DNA of 48,343 bases, from positions 1 through 48,343 of the forward strand of contig JABSOS010000022.1 of the NCBI GenBank assembly GCA_013216135.1. The letters are read 5' to 3'. Source of the stretch: Candidatus Caenarcanales bacterium (GTDB lineage Bacteria > Cyanobacteriota > Vampirovibrionia > LMEP-6097). Below are positions 1-9,052 of this stretch, in pieces. The position numbers were made by a program, and so were the translations under genes. The first letter of the stretch is position 1. Each line of letters starts with the position of its first letter. The notes under the pieces were generated by a model that was not told where the DNA came from, did no database searches, and was given only the letters and a program-made list of their open reading frames with translations.

Positions 1-184
1 TATATTTTGATAATTTACTGTATTTAAGCATATTCCAGACTAGTTAGATTTATTTTAACTGGTCTAGAGCCTTAATAATACTCAGGATCAATTAGAAAGA
101 AATAAAATTTATGTTGCAATAGCAAAAGATAGAACAAACAAAGAAAAAGTAAGAAGAGAAGCACTGACTTGTATTGGTGACTAT

Positions 185-763
185 ATGGAACCTAATGATC
201 GAAGTAAACACTTATGGGACTTTATTCATGATGAATCTACTGAAGTGAAAAGGACTGCACTTAGGTATGTATTAAATGAACCAAGGCTTAAAGAATATGA
301 AGTACAATTTTGGGACTTATATAATAATGAAACGGATAAATCATTTAAGGAAATATATCTTTCTCAATTGTTAAATCCTGGCTATCCTAAAGCTGATGAT
401 TTATTCCTAACAGCTTTAGAAGGAGATAATAAGTATATTGTCATACATGCCCTTAAAAGGCAAAAAGATTTAGTTTCAAGAAGTTTAGATGATAGTCGAA
501 TAATGGATAAAATCATGGAATTGATCGATTCAGATGATTACGACCTTGCTTTTTCTGCTTTGAATTTATTGACTGCAAAAGATGTATTAAATTCTCAAAG
601 AGTCAAAGATAAAATTGAAGCATTGACAATAGATTCTAAACATGAAGATCTTAAGGAAGACGCTCAAGAACTCTTTGAATATACTATTGCCTATGCTAAA
701 AAAATGAATATTACAAACAGTACATTGGATTATATCGCTTTGAATAATCAAAAAAATAACTAA
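185..763 (+). CDS. HEAT-repeat-like protein, possible 5'-truncated gene
   Basis: The product (192 aa from the first ATG) is almost entirely helical, with repeated R/K-x-x-AL patterns (for example around residues 20-30 and 86-92) that resemble HEAT-type repeats. No catalytic motif is visible, so a protein-binding scaffold role is only inferred. The same frame is open upstream to base 68, just after a TAG at 65-67. That upstream stretch also reads like a HEAT helix (VRREALTCIGDYM), yet it has no ATG, GTG or TTG start at a sensible place. The gene may use a non-standard start, may begin at 185 with a weak GGTGA element, or may be a remnant whose 5' end was lost. It converges on ftsW across a gap of 29 nt. 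Confidence 0.5.
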   Translation: MEPNDRSKHLWDFIHDESTEVKRTALRYVLNEPRLKEYEVQFWDLYNNETDKSFKEIYLSQLLNPGYPKADDLFLTALEGDNKYIVIHALKRQKDLVSRSLDDSRIMDKIMELIDSDDYDLAFSALNLLTAKDVLNSQRVKDKIEALTIDSKHEDLKEDAQELFEYTIAYAKKMNITNSTLDYIALNNQKNN

Positions 764-792
764 TAATCAATTTTAGAAAAAAATATTATTTG

Positions 793-1863
793 TTACCACT
801 CCCTAAATCGAGAAATATTCAATAAAATCCCCGCAATAATACAAGAGCTAATAAGGCTACTTCCACCATAACTAATAAAAGGCAGTGTCATCCCAGTGAT
901 AGGTAGTAAACCTGTAGCAACTCCAATATTAATAAACATTTGAGTACTAATTAAACCTATAAGACTGATTCCCATAATGCGGGCAAAGTTATCAGGAATC
1001 ATATAGCAGATTTGGAGTGCTCTTAGTATCCATAAGCAAATCACGAGTAAGAAAGCTGTCGCCCCAAGGAACCCCATTTCCTCACAGATAATTGAGAAGA
1101 TAAAATCAGCATGAGAAATTGGAAGAGCACCTTGTTTTTGTAAAGAAGCTCCTAGACCTAGCCCCCAGACCTGCCCAGAGCCAATGGCGTATTGCGACTG
1201 AATTAAGTTATAACCATAACCGAGAGGATCTGAATATGGATCTAGCCAATATTTAATTCTAAGCATTTGATAAGGTGTGTGGGTGATGTGAAACCAAGCA
1301 CCTGTTCCACCTAGAACTACTATCATCCCTAAAAGCCAGAGTGGGACGTTGGAGGCAAATGCAACAAAGAAAATTCCACTTGAGATTAAAATACTACTAC
1401 CTAAATCAGGCTGCTTTAATACTAGCCCGAGCATAATAAATGAAATTAATAGAGCTGGTAAAACCCTCTTCCTATCTATAAAACATTTCGTTAATAAGAG
1501 TACAATTGCAATTTTTGCAAATTCAGAAACTTGAAGGTTTATGAAGCCCAAATTAAGCCAGCGCCTTGCCCCGCCTATAACTACACCATATTTTGCATTT
1601 ATGACTAATAAAATTAATGAAATTATTGCAAATAGCCAAGCAAACTTTTTCCACCATCTAAAATGTGAAAAACTGACAAGAAACATGACAGGAATACCTA
1701 GAAGTGCATATATTCCTTGTTTCATAATAAAAGTCCAAGCACTGTCTGTATAGTGATAAGATTCACTCCAAGAAGCGCTTGCAACAAAAATCAGACCTAT
1801 TGCAATTAAGCTACAGGTTAAATATAGAAATGGCTTATCTACATCGGAGATTTTTGCTTGCAC
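793..1863 (-). CDS. ftsW: SEDS peptidoglycan polymerase FtsW
   Basis: This is a polytopic inner-membrane glycosyltransferase that polymerises lipid II for septal peptidoglycan with its partner class B PBP. The 356-aa product has about ten hydrophobic segments and the family motifs GARRWLNLG (98-106), QVSEFAK (111-117), QPDLGSS (151-157, with the catalytic-type Asp153) and HADFIFSIICEE (251-262), followed by a C-terminal SYGGSS. The HADFIFS motif and the position directly after murD favour FtsW over RodA. It is the last gene of the operon STAS - SpoIIE/HATPase - murD - ftsW, 15 nt after murD, and presumably shares its transcript. Length is normal for the family. Confidence 0.9.
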   Translation of the reverse strand: MQAKISDVDKPFLYLTCSLIAIGLIFVASASWSESYHYTDSAWTFIMKQGIYALLGIPVMFLVSFSHFRWWKKFAWLFAIISLILLVINAKYGVVIGGARRWLNLGFINLQVSEFAKIAIVLLLTKCFIDRKRVLPALLISFIMLGLVLKQPDLGSSILISSGIFFVAFASNVPLWLLGMIVVLGGTGAWFHITHTPYQMLRIKYWLDPYSDPLGYGYNLIQSQYAIGSGQVWGLGLGASLQKQGALPISHADFIFSIICEEMGFLGATAFLLVICLWILRALQICYMIPDNFARIMGISLIGLISTQMFINIGVATGLLPITGMTLPFISYGGSSLISSCIIAGILLNISRFREW

Positions 1864-1878
1864 TAACTACAGTTTAGC

Positions 1879-3366
1879 CTATTCGTTAACGCTTTTCGAG
1901 TTACTAAATCTTAAAACAATATCTTTGAAAATTTCGCCTCGTTCTTCAAAGCTCTTAAACATATCAAAGCTGGAGCTAGCAGGTGCAAGAATTACAGGAA
2001 TGGCTGCTGGATAAGCTGAAGCTAACTCTAAAGCTTCTTCTAAATCAGAGACTTTTTTATAGTCCTTAAAATTTAATTGATCTAAACCTGAAGCTATTGT
2101 GTCTTTTAATTCACCGATTATATAAACAAACTTAGTCTTGGTTTTTACTGTTTCAAGAAACTTACTTAGATCTAAGTTTTTATTTTTACCACCAATAATA
2201 GCGATACTTGATTCAAAAGCATTAAGAGATTTTATCGCAGACTCTGGATTAGTAGCTTTGCTGTCATTATAGAAGTCTTTACCATCTATACTATTAACAT
2301 ATTCTAATCTGTGAGGAACGGCTTTGAATGAACTAAGCTTTGCTGTAAATTCACTATCATAAATATCTAAAAAGTCAGATGCTGCTAATATCGAAGCAAG
2401 ACAATTAGCGTAATTATGTTCACCTTTTAGTTTTGTAACACTTAGTGGACAAAGTTCTTTTACTTCACCATTTAATCTGAAAGAAAATTCATTGTCAGAT
2501 ATATAAGCACAGTCAAGATTACTTAAAAGTGGATCCACTGCTAAGTTCTCTTTTACAGAGAAGAATTTAATTTTGGTTTTGATTTTCTCTTCTTCCTTTT
2601 CAGTGAAGTCATTAAGTGATTTTTTGTTTACTAAAAATTCTATAGCAAGCTCTCTTAAATAAGGATCATCGTAGTTGAAAATTAAAGAGTTCTCTTTTTT
2701 AGTGGAAAGGGCAAACATTTTTTTCTTACTCCACTTATACTCATCCATATCTCTATGCCAGTCCATATGGTCTTCTGTAAGATTTAAATAGATAGCTGCC
2801 TGAGGTGGGTATCTATGAATATTAACAGTCTTTGAGTAAAAGAGTTGAAATGAGCTAAGCTCTAGAACAGCTTTGTTAGAGCGGCTTAAGCTCCAGAAAT
2901 CAAGCATGGGTCTACCATTGTTGCCGACAGCTACTGTCTCTAATAGGTGTGCAGTAAGTTCAGATGTGGTGGTTTTTCCATTAGTTCCAGTGATGGCTAC
3001 GTAGTTAACTGCATTAACAGTATCCTTTATGCTGTGTAACTTAGTTAAGAATAGATCTAAATCAGTAAGATATTTTAGTTTATCTTCTTCTACAAGCTTA
3101 ATTATATGTTGGATGATTTCTGAATCTGGCTTAAAGCCAGGACTTACAGCAACGATATTCACATCATCTAATAAAGTTAAATCTTGAGTACCGAAATGAA
3201 ACTTAATTCCTTCATCGCTTAAGAATTGAATGTCTTTTTCTATTTGTTCAAACTGATTTCTTTCTTTTTGTTCTATTACTGAGATATTGTAGATATCATC
3301 ATCTAGAGCATGTCTAATTAAAGAAAGAGCTGTCTTGCCGAGGCCTAAAATTGCAATTTTTTCCAT
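1879..3366 (-). CDS. murD: UDP-N-acetylmuramoylalanine-D-glutamate ligase
   Basis: This cytoplasmic Mur ligase adds D-Glu to UDP-MurNAc-L-Ala with ATP. The 495-aa product has an N-terminal Rossmann-like domain (GLGKTALS at 8-15, SPG near 75), the ATP loop TGTNGKTTT at 126-134, the central motif NLTEDHMDWH near 196-206, and the C-terminal-domain motifs PHRLEY and DSKATNPES near 355-377. It lies 3 nt downstream of the SpoIIE/HATPase gene and 15 nt upstream of ftsW, so all are probably co-transcribed. An insertion of acidic/lysine-rich residues around 240-270 makes it slightly longer than typical MurD (about 440-460 aa). Confidence 0.93.
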   Translation of the reverse strand: MEKIAILGLGKTALSLIRHALDDDIYNISVIEQKERNQFEQIEKDIQFLSDEGIKFHFGTQDLTLLDDVNIVAVSPGFKPDSEIIQHIIKLVEEDKLKYLTDLDLFLTKLHSIKDTVNAVNYVAITGTNGKTTTSELTAHLLETVAVGNNGRPMLDFWSLSRSNKAVLELSSFQLFYSKTVNIHRYPPQAAIYLNLTEDHMDWHRDMDEYKWSKKKMFALSTKKENSLIFNYDDPYLRELAIEFLVNKKSLNDFTEKEEEKIKTKIKFFSVKENLAVDPLLSNLDCAYISDNEFSFRLNGEVKELCPLSVTKLKGEHNYANCLASILAASDFLDIYDSEFTAKLSSFKAVPHRLEYVNSIDGKDFYNDSKATNPESAIKSLNAFESSIAIIGGKNKNLDLSKFLETVKTKTKFVYIIGELKDTIASGLDQLNFKDYKKVSDLEEALELASAYPAAIPVILAPASSSFDMFKSFEERGEIFKDIVLRFSNSKSVNE

Positions 3367-3369
3367 AAG

Positions 3370-5739
3370 TTACCAGTAGAAAAACAAACCCATATGGTTT
3401 CCTAAGTAATTCCATGTAATTTTATCAAAGATTTCTCTTAGTAATGGGATTCCTCTTCCACCTTCACTTTCGACATTAACTTCATCAATGCTCATGAATT
3501 TATGTTTGTGCCAGTTAAAACCCTGCCCTGGGTCTTTAATTACTATTTTTAGTGAGCCATCTTTCACCTCAAAGCCGACATCAACATTAGTCTCAACAGC
3601 AGCCTTAACTCCGTATTGAGCAACGTTAGCAAAAGCCTCAGTGAGACCTAGTCGTAAAATTAATGAACTTTGTTCAGGAAGCCCTTTCTCCATACATGAA
3701 TCGATAATAGTTTTAATATAAGCGTCACAGTTATGGTAGTCACTCATGTCAACTTTATTTAGAGAAAACTCTTTTTGTTCAAGACAAAGTAAGAGTCTGT
3801 CATCTGTTAATGTATTACTCCCAAGACGTTTATTTAATTCATTATTTAAACCTTCAGTAATTTCTTTAACATCTAGTTCGGTCATAGTCTTTAAGGAATT
3901 TAACATCCAGTCATCTTCTTGATTCTTCGTGCTGATAAGAGTTTGCTCCATGAAGCCGTCTGTGAATAAGATTAACTTGTCTCCAGGACTAAGTTTGATG
4001 CTTTGGCAGTTATAGTATGCTTCAACTTCACGTGGATCAATTAAACCAAGAGGTACTCCAGTATTCTCTTCAGTATCAAGCATTTTAGCTTTACCATCTT
4101 TAATAACGTATGGCTTTAGGTGACCTGCATTGGTGTAATTTAATTCACCTGTACTTAAATCAAATACTCCATACCATGCTGTGGCATAAAAATCAGAATT
4201 GTTACTCTGTGCTAGAAGTGAATCACAAAGGAAAGATATTACTTTGTCTGGCGCCCAGGCAAGAGCTGAATTTTCAATAATAGAGTTAAATTGACCTAAG
4301 ATATATCCTGTTAATAGTGCTGCTGCTGGACCTTTACCAGATACGTCGCCGATTAAAACTCCAACTTTATTTGGTGACAATTCAGAAACCCAGTAGAAAT
4401 CACCTGATACATTACTGTGAGGCTTATAGAGAACAGAGATATTCATGGAAGTTTTTAGAATATCACCACCGATAACCGAGTTTTGAACTCTTGCTGCTTG
4501 CTTTAACTCACGTGAAATTCTGTTCTGATAATTATTTAACTGTTCATAGATCTCAGACTGAGTCATTGCAACAACAACTTGGCTGGCAGCAGATTCTACG
4601 AAGGTTACTTCATCTTCTGTCCAGGATCTTGGGAATAGCGACTGGAAAATAATCCAACCTTTTAGCTCTTCTTGAGCAAAGAGTGGGGTTGCTAAAGCTG
4701 ATCTTGCTTGAGAGTTAATTAATGCTTGTTTTTCATCACCATTCAATTTTTTTAAATTTTCAGTTGAAATTAAGTTCTCAATTATGATTGTCGAATGCTT
4801 ATCGTCACAAAGTTTATCTAAGATTAGTGAATTTGTTGTTGTAGCTATGCTGCTAACGCCTGTGGCGCAGAATTCTTCAGATACATGATCCTCTAAGAAA
4901 AGTAAACAACGAGATACTTTCATAGCAAAGCCAAGCTCGTTTACAGTACGAGATAAAATATCTTTTAAGTTTAAACTTGATCTAATTTGACTTGTGAGGC
5001 TATTTAAAAGCTCTGCTTGCTTAGTTCTCTCATGTGACTTTTTGAATAATCTTGCACGTTCAATTGCAGTCATTAAAGGATAGGAAATCGCTTGTAACAA
5101 TTGGATATCGTTATCTTGCCAGCTATTATAGCTATTGCAGTCTTGCAAGTAAATTAAGCCTAGTACTTCATTCCTTAAAAGTAAAGGTACTGATAGAAAA
5201 GATTTAACTGTGTCTAGAAAGTGAGCAGACATGCTGCTATTCGTTTCTTCATATTGGATGGGAGTTTTGCAACGAAGAATTTTAAAGAAAAACTCATCTC
5301 TTCTAAGTAAGTTGTATTCAAGGTTCCTGCCATGATCATCCTCACAAAATTCTACGACTTGAAATTTGTTACCTTGAAGGAATACAATTCCACAACGGCT
5401 TACCTTGAAGAATTTAGCCATCTGCTTGGTTAAATATTTTAGGATGTGAGTTATATTAAGTGAACTATTTACCTTTTCAATCCATTGATTAAGTAGTCTT
5501 TCCCTTTCAGCAAGAGCGTGTGCAGCTTGTCTTTCTTGCATTAAAGCAAAAGTGGTGTTTTGTAGATATAGAGACAACCTTTCTGTTTCTGCAAGAGTCT
5601 TTTCCATCATTGCAGTTTTTTCGGTATTTAATTTTCTTTCTTCATCAAGCTGCTGTGACAGCTCTTCAAGTTGCTGTTTGAGTTCATCACTATTTAGATC
5701 ATTTAAGTTTTGATCTGTAATTTGTGTATTTTCTTCCAC
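3370..5739 (-). CDS. GAF-GAF-SpoIIE phosphatase-HATPase partner-switch protein
   Basis: The 789-aa protein reads as a complete partner-switching sensor. It has an N-terminal coiled coil (about 10-95), two GAF sensor domains (about 100-240 and 255-405), a PP2C/SpoIIE phosphatase domain (about 430-660; VSGDFYW, IGDVSGKGPAAA, NAGH and FTDGFMEQ carry the metal-binding aspartates) and a C-terminal HATPase_c domain like RsbW/SpoIIAB (about 690-789; N-box TEAFANVAQYG, G1 DPGQGF, G2 GGRGIPL). Phosphatase and kinase-type domains in one chain imply opposite effects on an anti-anti-sigma factor. The obvious substrate is the STAS protein encoded 1 nt upstream. murD follows 3 nt downstream, so the switch is co-expressed with wall-synthesis genes. 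The output sigma factor or target is not in the window. Confidence 0.88.
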   Translation of the reverse strand: MEENTQITDQNLNDLNSDELKQQLEELSQQLDEERKLNTEKTAMMEKTLAETERLSLYLQNTTFALMQERQAAHALAERERLLNQWIEKVNSSLNITHILKYLTKQMAKFFKVSRCGIVFLQGNKFQVVEFCEDDHGRNLEYNLLRRDEFFFKILRCKTPIQYEETNSSMSAHFLDTVKSFLSVPLLLRNEVLGLIYLQDCNSYNSWQDNDIQLLQAISYPLMTAIERARLFKKSHERTKQAELLNSLTSQIRSSLNLKDILSRTVNELGFAMKVSRCLLFLEDHVSEEFCATGVSSIATTTNSLILDKLCDDKHSTIIIENLISTENLKKLNGDEKQALINSQARSALATPLFAQEELKGWIIFQSLFPRSWTEDEVTFVESAASQVVVAMTQSEIYEQLNNYQNRISRELKQAARVQNSVIGGDILKTSMNISVLYKPHSNVSGDFYWVSELSPNKVGVLIGDVSGKGPAAALLTGYILGQFNSIIENSALAWAPDKVISFLCDSLLAQSNNSDFYATAWYGVFDLSTGELNYTNAGHLKPYVIKDGKAKMLDTEENTGVPLGLIDPREVEAYYNCQSIKLSPGDKLILFTDGFMEQTLISTKNQEDDWMLNSLKTMTELDVKEITEGLNNELNKRLGSNTLTDDRLLLCLEQKEFSLNKVDMSDYHNCDAYIKTIIDSCMEKGLPEQSSLILRLGLTEAFANVAQYGVKAAVETNVDVGFEVKDGSLKIVIKDPGQGFNWHKHKFMSIDEVNVESEGGRGIPLLREIFDKITWNYLGNHMGLFFYW

Positions 5740-5740
5740 T

Positions 5741-6070
5741 TTAGCTAGTTTGTGAACTTATATTCGTTAATTGGTGAAGCCTTGCTATTTTTAAAAGATT
5801 TTGGACATGGTCGACTACATTCTGGAATTCTAAATCTGCCCCGATAATTCTACATTCTTTCCATAATCTTACAAATGAGCCCATACCTGCACTATCGATG
5901 AAATCTAATTTAGAGCAGTCAACGACAACTTTTGCTTGCTCTTTTAAATATGGTAATATAGTATCTTTAAATTTTTCAGCTTCACTGTATAGTAGTTGTC
6001 CACCAACTTCTATCTCAAGGAGCTTTTCCTCATTTATTTTTACATCGAGTTCTAGCATAAGTTCATTCAT
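5741..6070 (-). CDS. STAS-domain anti-anti-sigma factor
   Basis: The 109-aa protein (from the ATG at 6070) matches the SpoIIAA/RsbV fold: beta-strand, VVDCSKLDFIDSAGMG, then a helix. The DSAG motif around residue 66 keeps a serine at the usual phosphorylation loop. An in-frame start further upstream (6169) would add a hydrophobic stretch unlike this family and would run into the divergent gene, so 6070 is preferred. It is the first gene of the operon leading into the SpoIIE/HATPase protein, its probable phosphatase/kinase. The 25-nt gap to the divergent amidohydrolase gene must hold both promoters. Confidence 0.85.
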   Translation of the reverse strand: MNELMLELDVKINEEKLLEIEVGGQLLYSEAEKFKDTILPYLKEQAKVVVDCSKLDFIDSAGMGSFVRLWKECRIIGADLEFQNVVDHVQNLLKIARLHQLTNISSQTS

Positions 6071-6082
6071 ACTCACAAGTGT

Positions 6083-6088
6083 TAAGCT
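6083..6088 (+). promoter_or_regulatory. -10 box of the amidohydrolase gene
   Basis: TAAGCT lies 7 nt upstream of the ATG at 6096, in the 25-nt gap between divergent genes. There is no room for a Shine-Dalgarno site, so a leaderless transcript is predicted. No convincing -35 is seen. Confidence 0.4.
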
Positions 6089-6095
6089 AAAAGCT

Positions 6096-7376
6096 ATGAC
6101 ACATTCACTATATACCCATAATATATTGGTGAAAAACCCAAATGAACTAGTAAAAAACGGGAAGATCATCGTTAAAGATGGTTATATAGACTCGATATCT
6201 AGGCATGAAGTTGAAAATACATCAAATGACCCAGAAGAGTTTTATATCATTACCCCTGGTTTCATTAACCTTCATTGTCATCTTGCATATTCAGATATTG
6301 AGCTTGAATCACAGGGGCTTTTTCCATGGATAGATGCTTTGATGGATAAGTGTTTAGATAATCCTTTTGATGCTAAGGCTAGCAGTTACTCAGGAGCTTT
6401 AGAAGCTCTGAAGACTGGTACTACTTTTCTTGTTGATAATACTAACTATCATAGTGCAGGTCTTGAAGCTTTAAATAAAACTGGTTTAAGAGGAATTGTC
6501 GCTAAAGAGCTTTTTGGCTCAGATCCTGACTTAGCTGAGCTGATTGTTAAAAATGTTTTCCAAGATATAGAAGCTTTTGCATTTTCCCCACATTCTTTAT
6601 ATAGTGTTTCGCCTGAGATTTGGGGCGCTATATATGGTTTTGTCGATGGCGGATTCGTAGAATCTAAGTTTGGTAAGTTGATATTTAGTCATTTTGCTGA
6701 AGATATTGAAGAAGAAGAGTGGTTTAGGGATAAAAATTCTTCTAATATTAAAAACTTAGAGAGTTTTTGGAGCAGGATTAATGTTCTGAAGGATAAAAAG
6801 AAGTTTTGGCGTGGTGCAGATTCTTCTTGGGATTACTTTAAGAAATATATTTTGAAAGGTTTTTTGAAGTCTGATTTTAAAGCTGTACTTACTCATGCTA
6901 TAAATTTGTCTGAGACTGAGATAGAAGAGATAGCTAAATATGATCAAATTCGATTAGTTACTTGTCCTCGTAGTAATGAATTTTTAAAACATAATATTGC
7001 CAGAGTTGATCTTTGGGAAAAACATGGAATCCTCTATGGGCTTGGCACTGATAGTAAAGCCTCTAATTATGATCTTGATCTTAGAAAAGAAGCTGTAGCA
7101 TTAAAAGAAAATTTTAAAAAGTTAGTTACTGATATTAGTTATAAGAGGCTTTTTGAGATAATGACTATAGATGCTGCTAGAGTACTTGATTTGGAGCAAG
7201 AGATGGGGAGCTTGGATGAAGGGAAGCTTGCTGAATATTGTGTTTGGAAAGTAACTGATAAGAATTTAAATTCTGAGACTTTGTTAGAAGGTGATTCTGA
7301 AGAAATTTTTAGTTTACTTATTAATTCAAAAAAGCTTGAGCTTGTAGATTCACATTTAGATTTAGTCTTAAATTAA
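6096..7376 (+). CDS. amidohydrolase of the MTA/SAH or aminodeoxyfutalosine deaminase type
   Basis: This is a metal-dependent deaminase of the amidohydrolase superfamily (426 aa). Metal and substrate residues are visible: NLHCHLAYSD (HxH on strand 1, about residues 58-67), FSHFAED (central His), LTHAINLSE (His) and GLGTDSKASN (the Asp of the last strand). An N-terminal beta sandwich and a C-terminal tail (LDEGKLAEYCVW) complete the family layout. Close relatives act on 5-methylthioadenosine/S-adenosylhomocysteine, guanine or aminodeoxyfutalosine; the motifs do not settle the substrate. mtnA elsewhere in the window handles methylthioribose-1-phosphate, so a link to methylthioadenosine salvage is possible but unproven. 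The start at 6096 is chosen because the longer open frame overlaps the divergent STAS gene. Confidence 0.8.
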   Translation: MTHSLYTHNILVKNPNELVKNGKIIVKDGYIDSISRHEVENTSNDPEEFYIITPGFINLHCHLAYSDIELESQGLFPWIDALMDKCLDNPFDAKASSYSGALEALKTGTTFLVDNTNYHSAGLEALNKTGLRGIVAKELFGSDPDLAELIVKNVFQDIEAFAFSPHSLYSVSPEIWGAIYGFVDGGFVESKFGKLIFSHFAEDIEEEEWFRDKNSSNIKNLESFWSRINVLKDKKKFWRGADSSWDYFKKYILKGFLKSDFKAVLTHAINLSETEIEEIAKYDQIRLVTCPRSNEFLKHNIARVDLWEKHGILYGLGTDSKASNYDLDLRKEAVALKENFKKLVTDISYKRLFEIMTIDAARVLDLEQEMGSLDEGKLAEYCVWKVTDKNLNSETLLEGDSEEIFSLLINSKKLELVDSHLDLVLN

Positions 7377-7419
7377 GAAAAGGTTGTCAAGATAATTCGG
7401 GTTTGTGCCTTATATAAGT

Positions 7420-7752
7420 ATGGTCTCTATAAATGGGCATGGAGTTGCTCATACTAATTTAAATAAAGAGGAACTATCTGAACCAGAAGATAATAAGAAA
7501 AAAATTGCGAAATATACGATGAAAGCTGGCAAAAAGTTAGCTAAATATATAGAAACAGTTTCTTCACCTACAGAGAGTGATCATCATGTGACTAAAACTC
7601 CAGAAAATATTTTTGGGGATCCTGCAACAGGAATGCTTATAAATGGTGGAGCTTTATCTGTTCTGCTTTTAAAAGGTTTAGAGAATTATTTATGTCCTCA
7701 GCATACAAATCGAGAAACGGATATTCCTAAAGAAATAAAACCTACTACTTAA
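7420..7752 (+). CDS. small unknown protein with a C-terminal hydrophobic segment
   Basis: The product (110 aa from the ATG at 7420) is not recognised. It has a charged, lysine-rich N-terminal half (KKKIAKYTMKAGKKLAKY) and one hydrophobic glycine-rich segment near the C-terminus (GMLINGGALSVLLLKGL), which could be a single membrane anchor. A GTG at 7405 would add five residues. TATATA at 7411-7416 just before the ATG could be a -10 element for a leaderless start. The 3' end overlaps the end of convergent fliI by 8 nt. The relationship to neighbouring genes is unknown. Confidence 0.5.
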   Translation: MVSINGHGVAHTNLNKEELSEPEDNKKKIAKYTMKAGKKLAKYIETVSSPTESDHHVTKTPENIFGDPATGMLINGGALSVLLLKGLENYLCPQHTNRETDIPKEIKPTT

Positions 7753-9052
7753 TCCCTTGCATCATCTTGATTAAATCTTCATAGGAAGTATAATCTTCAG
7801 TCTGCTGTCTAAGAATTTTATTAATACCATCAATTGAAGCTACAGCTTTATCTATACCAGGGTTGCTGCCTCTTTGGTAGGCACCAATATTTATTAAATC
7901 TTTTGCTTCTTCGTAGCTCGCCATAAGTGAACGTATATGACCAGCTTTAGCTTTATGGTCTGGAGTAACAATAGAACCCATGACCCTACTTACAGATTGG
8001 AGTACATCGATAGCTGGATAATGGTTCTGGTGTGCAAGTTTCCTTGATAGAACTATGTGCCCGTCTAGGACTCCTCTTGCAAGGTCACTGATAGGTTCGT
8101 TCATATCATCACCGTCTACTAATACTGTATAAAGTGCTGTGATACTTCCTCTTTCACCAGTACCTGCTCTTTCTAGTAGTTTGGGGATTATTGAAAACAC
8201 ACTAGGTGTATAACCTCTAGTTGCTGGAGGCTCACCTACAGCTAACCCTATTTCTCTTTGAGCAAGTGCAACACGGGTAACACTATCTAGCATTAATAAA
8301 ACATCTTTACCTTCGACATCTCTAAAGTATTCAGCGATTGAATGTGCAAAGAGTGCTGCTTTAATTCTTAAAAGTGCTGGTTGATCACCTGTAGCAACTA
8401 CTACTATTGAACGTTTTAAACCTTCAGGTCCTAGACTCTCTTCTATAAATTCTCTAACCTCACGACCACGCTCACCGATTAGGGCTATGACGTTAATGTC
8501 TGCATTTGCATTTTTGGCGATCATACCCATAAGGGTACTCTTTCCTACTCCAGATCCAGCAAAGATACCCATTCTTTGACCTTTACCACAAGAAAGAAAG
8601 CCGTCTAAGGCTCTAACTCCGAAAAACATTTGATCAGTAATTCTACTTTTCTTAAGTGGGTTTAAAGTTTCTTCTCCCCATTGTCCTACTTCGTAGTGGG
8701 TTCTTAGTTTAATACCATCATCGAGTGGTTCACCAAAAGCATCTATTACTCTACCTTTAAGGTTAGGACCTACGGTAATAGAAACTTGTTTTCCTGTGGG
8801 GACTACTTCAGCACCCATCTTGATTTCTTGCATCTCTCCTAGTGGCATCAGGATAGTATTGTCTTCTTTAAAACCTACAACTTCAGTTCTTAACTCCCTG
8901 CGCCTAGATTTAATGATGCACATTTCCCCAAGTTCAACTAAAAGTCCTTCGGCTTCTATTGTCAAACCTATTACTTTAGAAACCTTTCCAAGTGTGCGAA
9001 TACTTTTAGCTTCATTTAGATTTTCTTTGAGTGAGTCAAAATTAATTTTCAT
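7745..9052 (-). CDS. fliI: flagellar export ATPase FliI
   Basis: FliI is the hexameric ATPase of the flagellar type III export apparatus at the membrane base. The protein (435 aa from the ATG at 9052; a GTG at 9064 adds four) shows an F1-beta-like core: Walker A GSGVGKST (about 166-173), ALIGERGREV, Walker B LLMLDSVTR, and the conserved AVGEPPATRGYTPSVF and RGSITALYTVLVDGDD motifs. The RGSITA/GDDMNEP pattern and neighbouring fliH distinguish it from the F1 ATPase. Its start overlaps the end of fliH, indicating translational coupling. It is the last gene of the operon. Confidence 0.95.
   Translation of the reverse strand: MKINFDSLKENLNEAKSIRTLGKVSKVIGLTIEAEGLLVELGEMCIIKSRRRELRTEVVGFKEDNTILMPLGEMQEIKMGAEVVPTGKQVSITVGPNLKGRVIDAFGEPLDDGIKLRTHYEVGQWGEETLNPLKKSRITDQMFFGVRALDGFLSCGKGQRMGIFAGSGVGKSTLMGMIAKNANADINVIALIGERGREVREFIEESLGPEGLKRSIVVVATGDQPALLRIKAALFAHSIAEYFRDVEGKDVLLMLDSVTRVALAQREIGLAVGEPPATRGYTPSVFSIIPKLLERAGTGERGSITALYTVLVDGDDMNEPISDLARGVLDGHIVLSRKLAHQNHYPAIDVLQSVSRVMGSIVTPDHKAKAGHIRSLMASYEEAKDLINIGAYQRGSNPGIDKAVASIDGINKILRQQTEDYTSYEDLIKMMQGIK

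Noticed and set aside
5898..6095. N-terminal extension of the amidohydrolase gene
   Set aside because: It is the antisense of the STAS gene, with low-complexity Ser-rich translation unlike the family.
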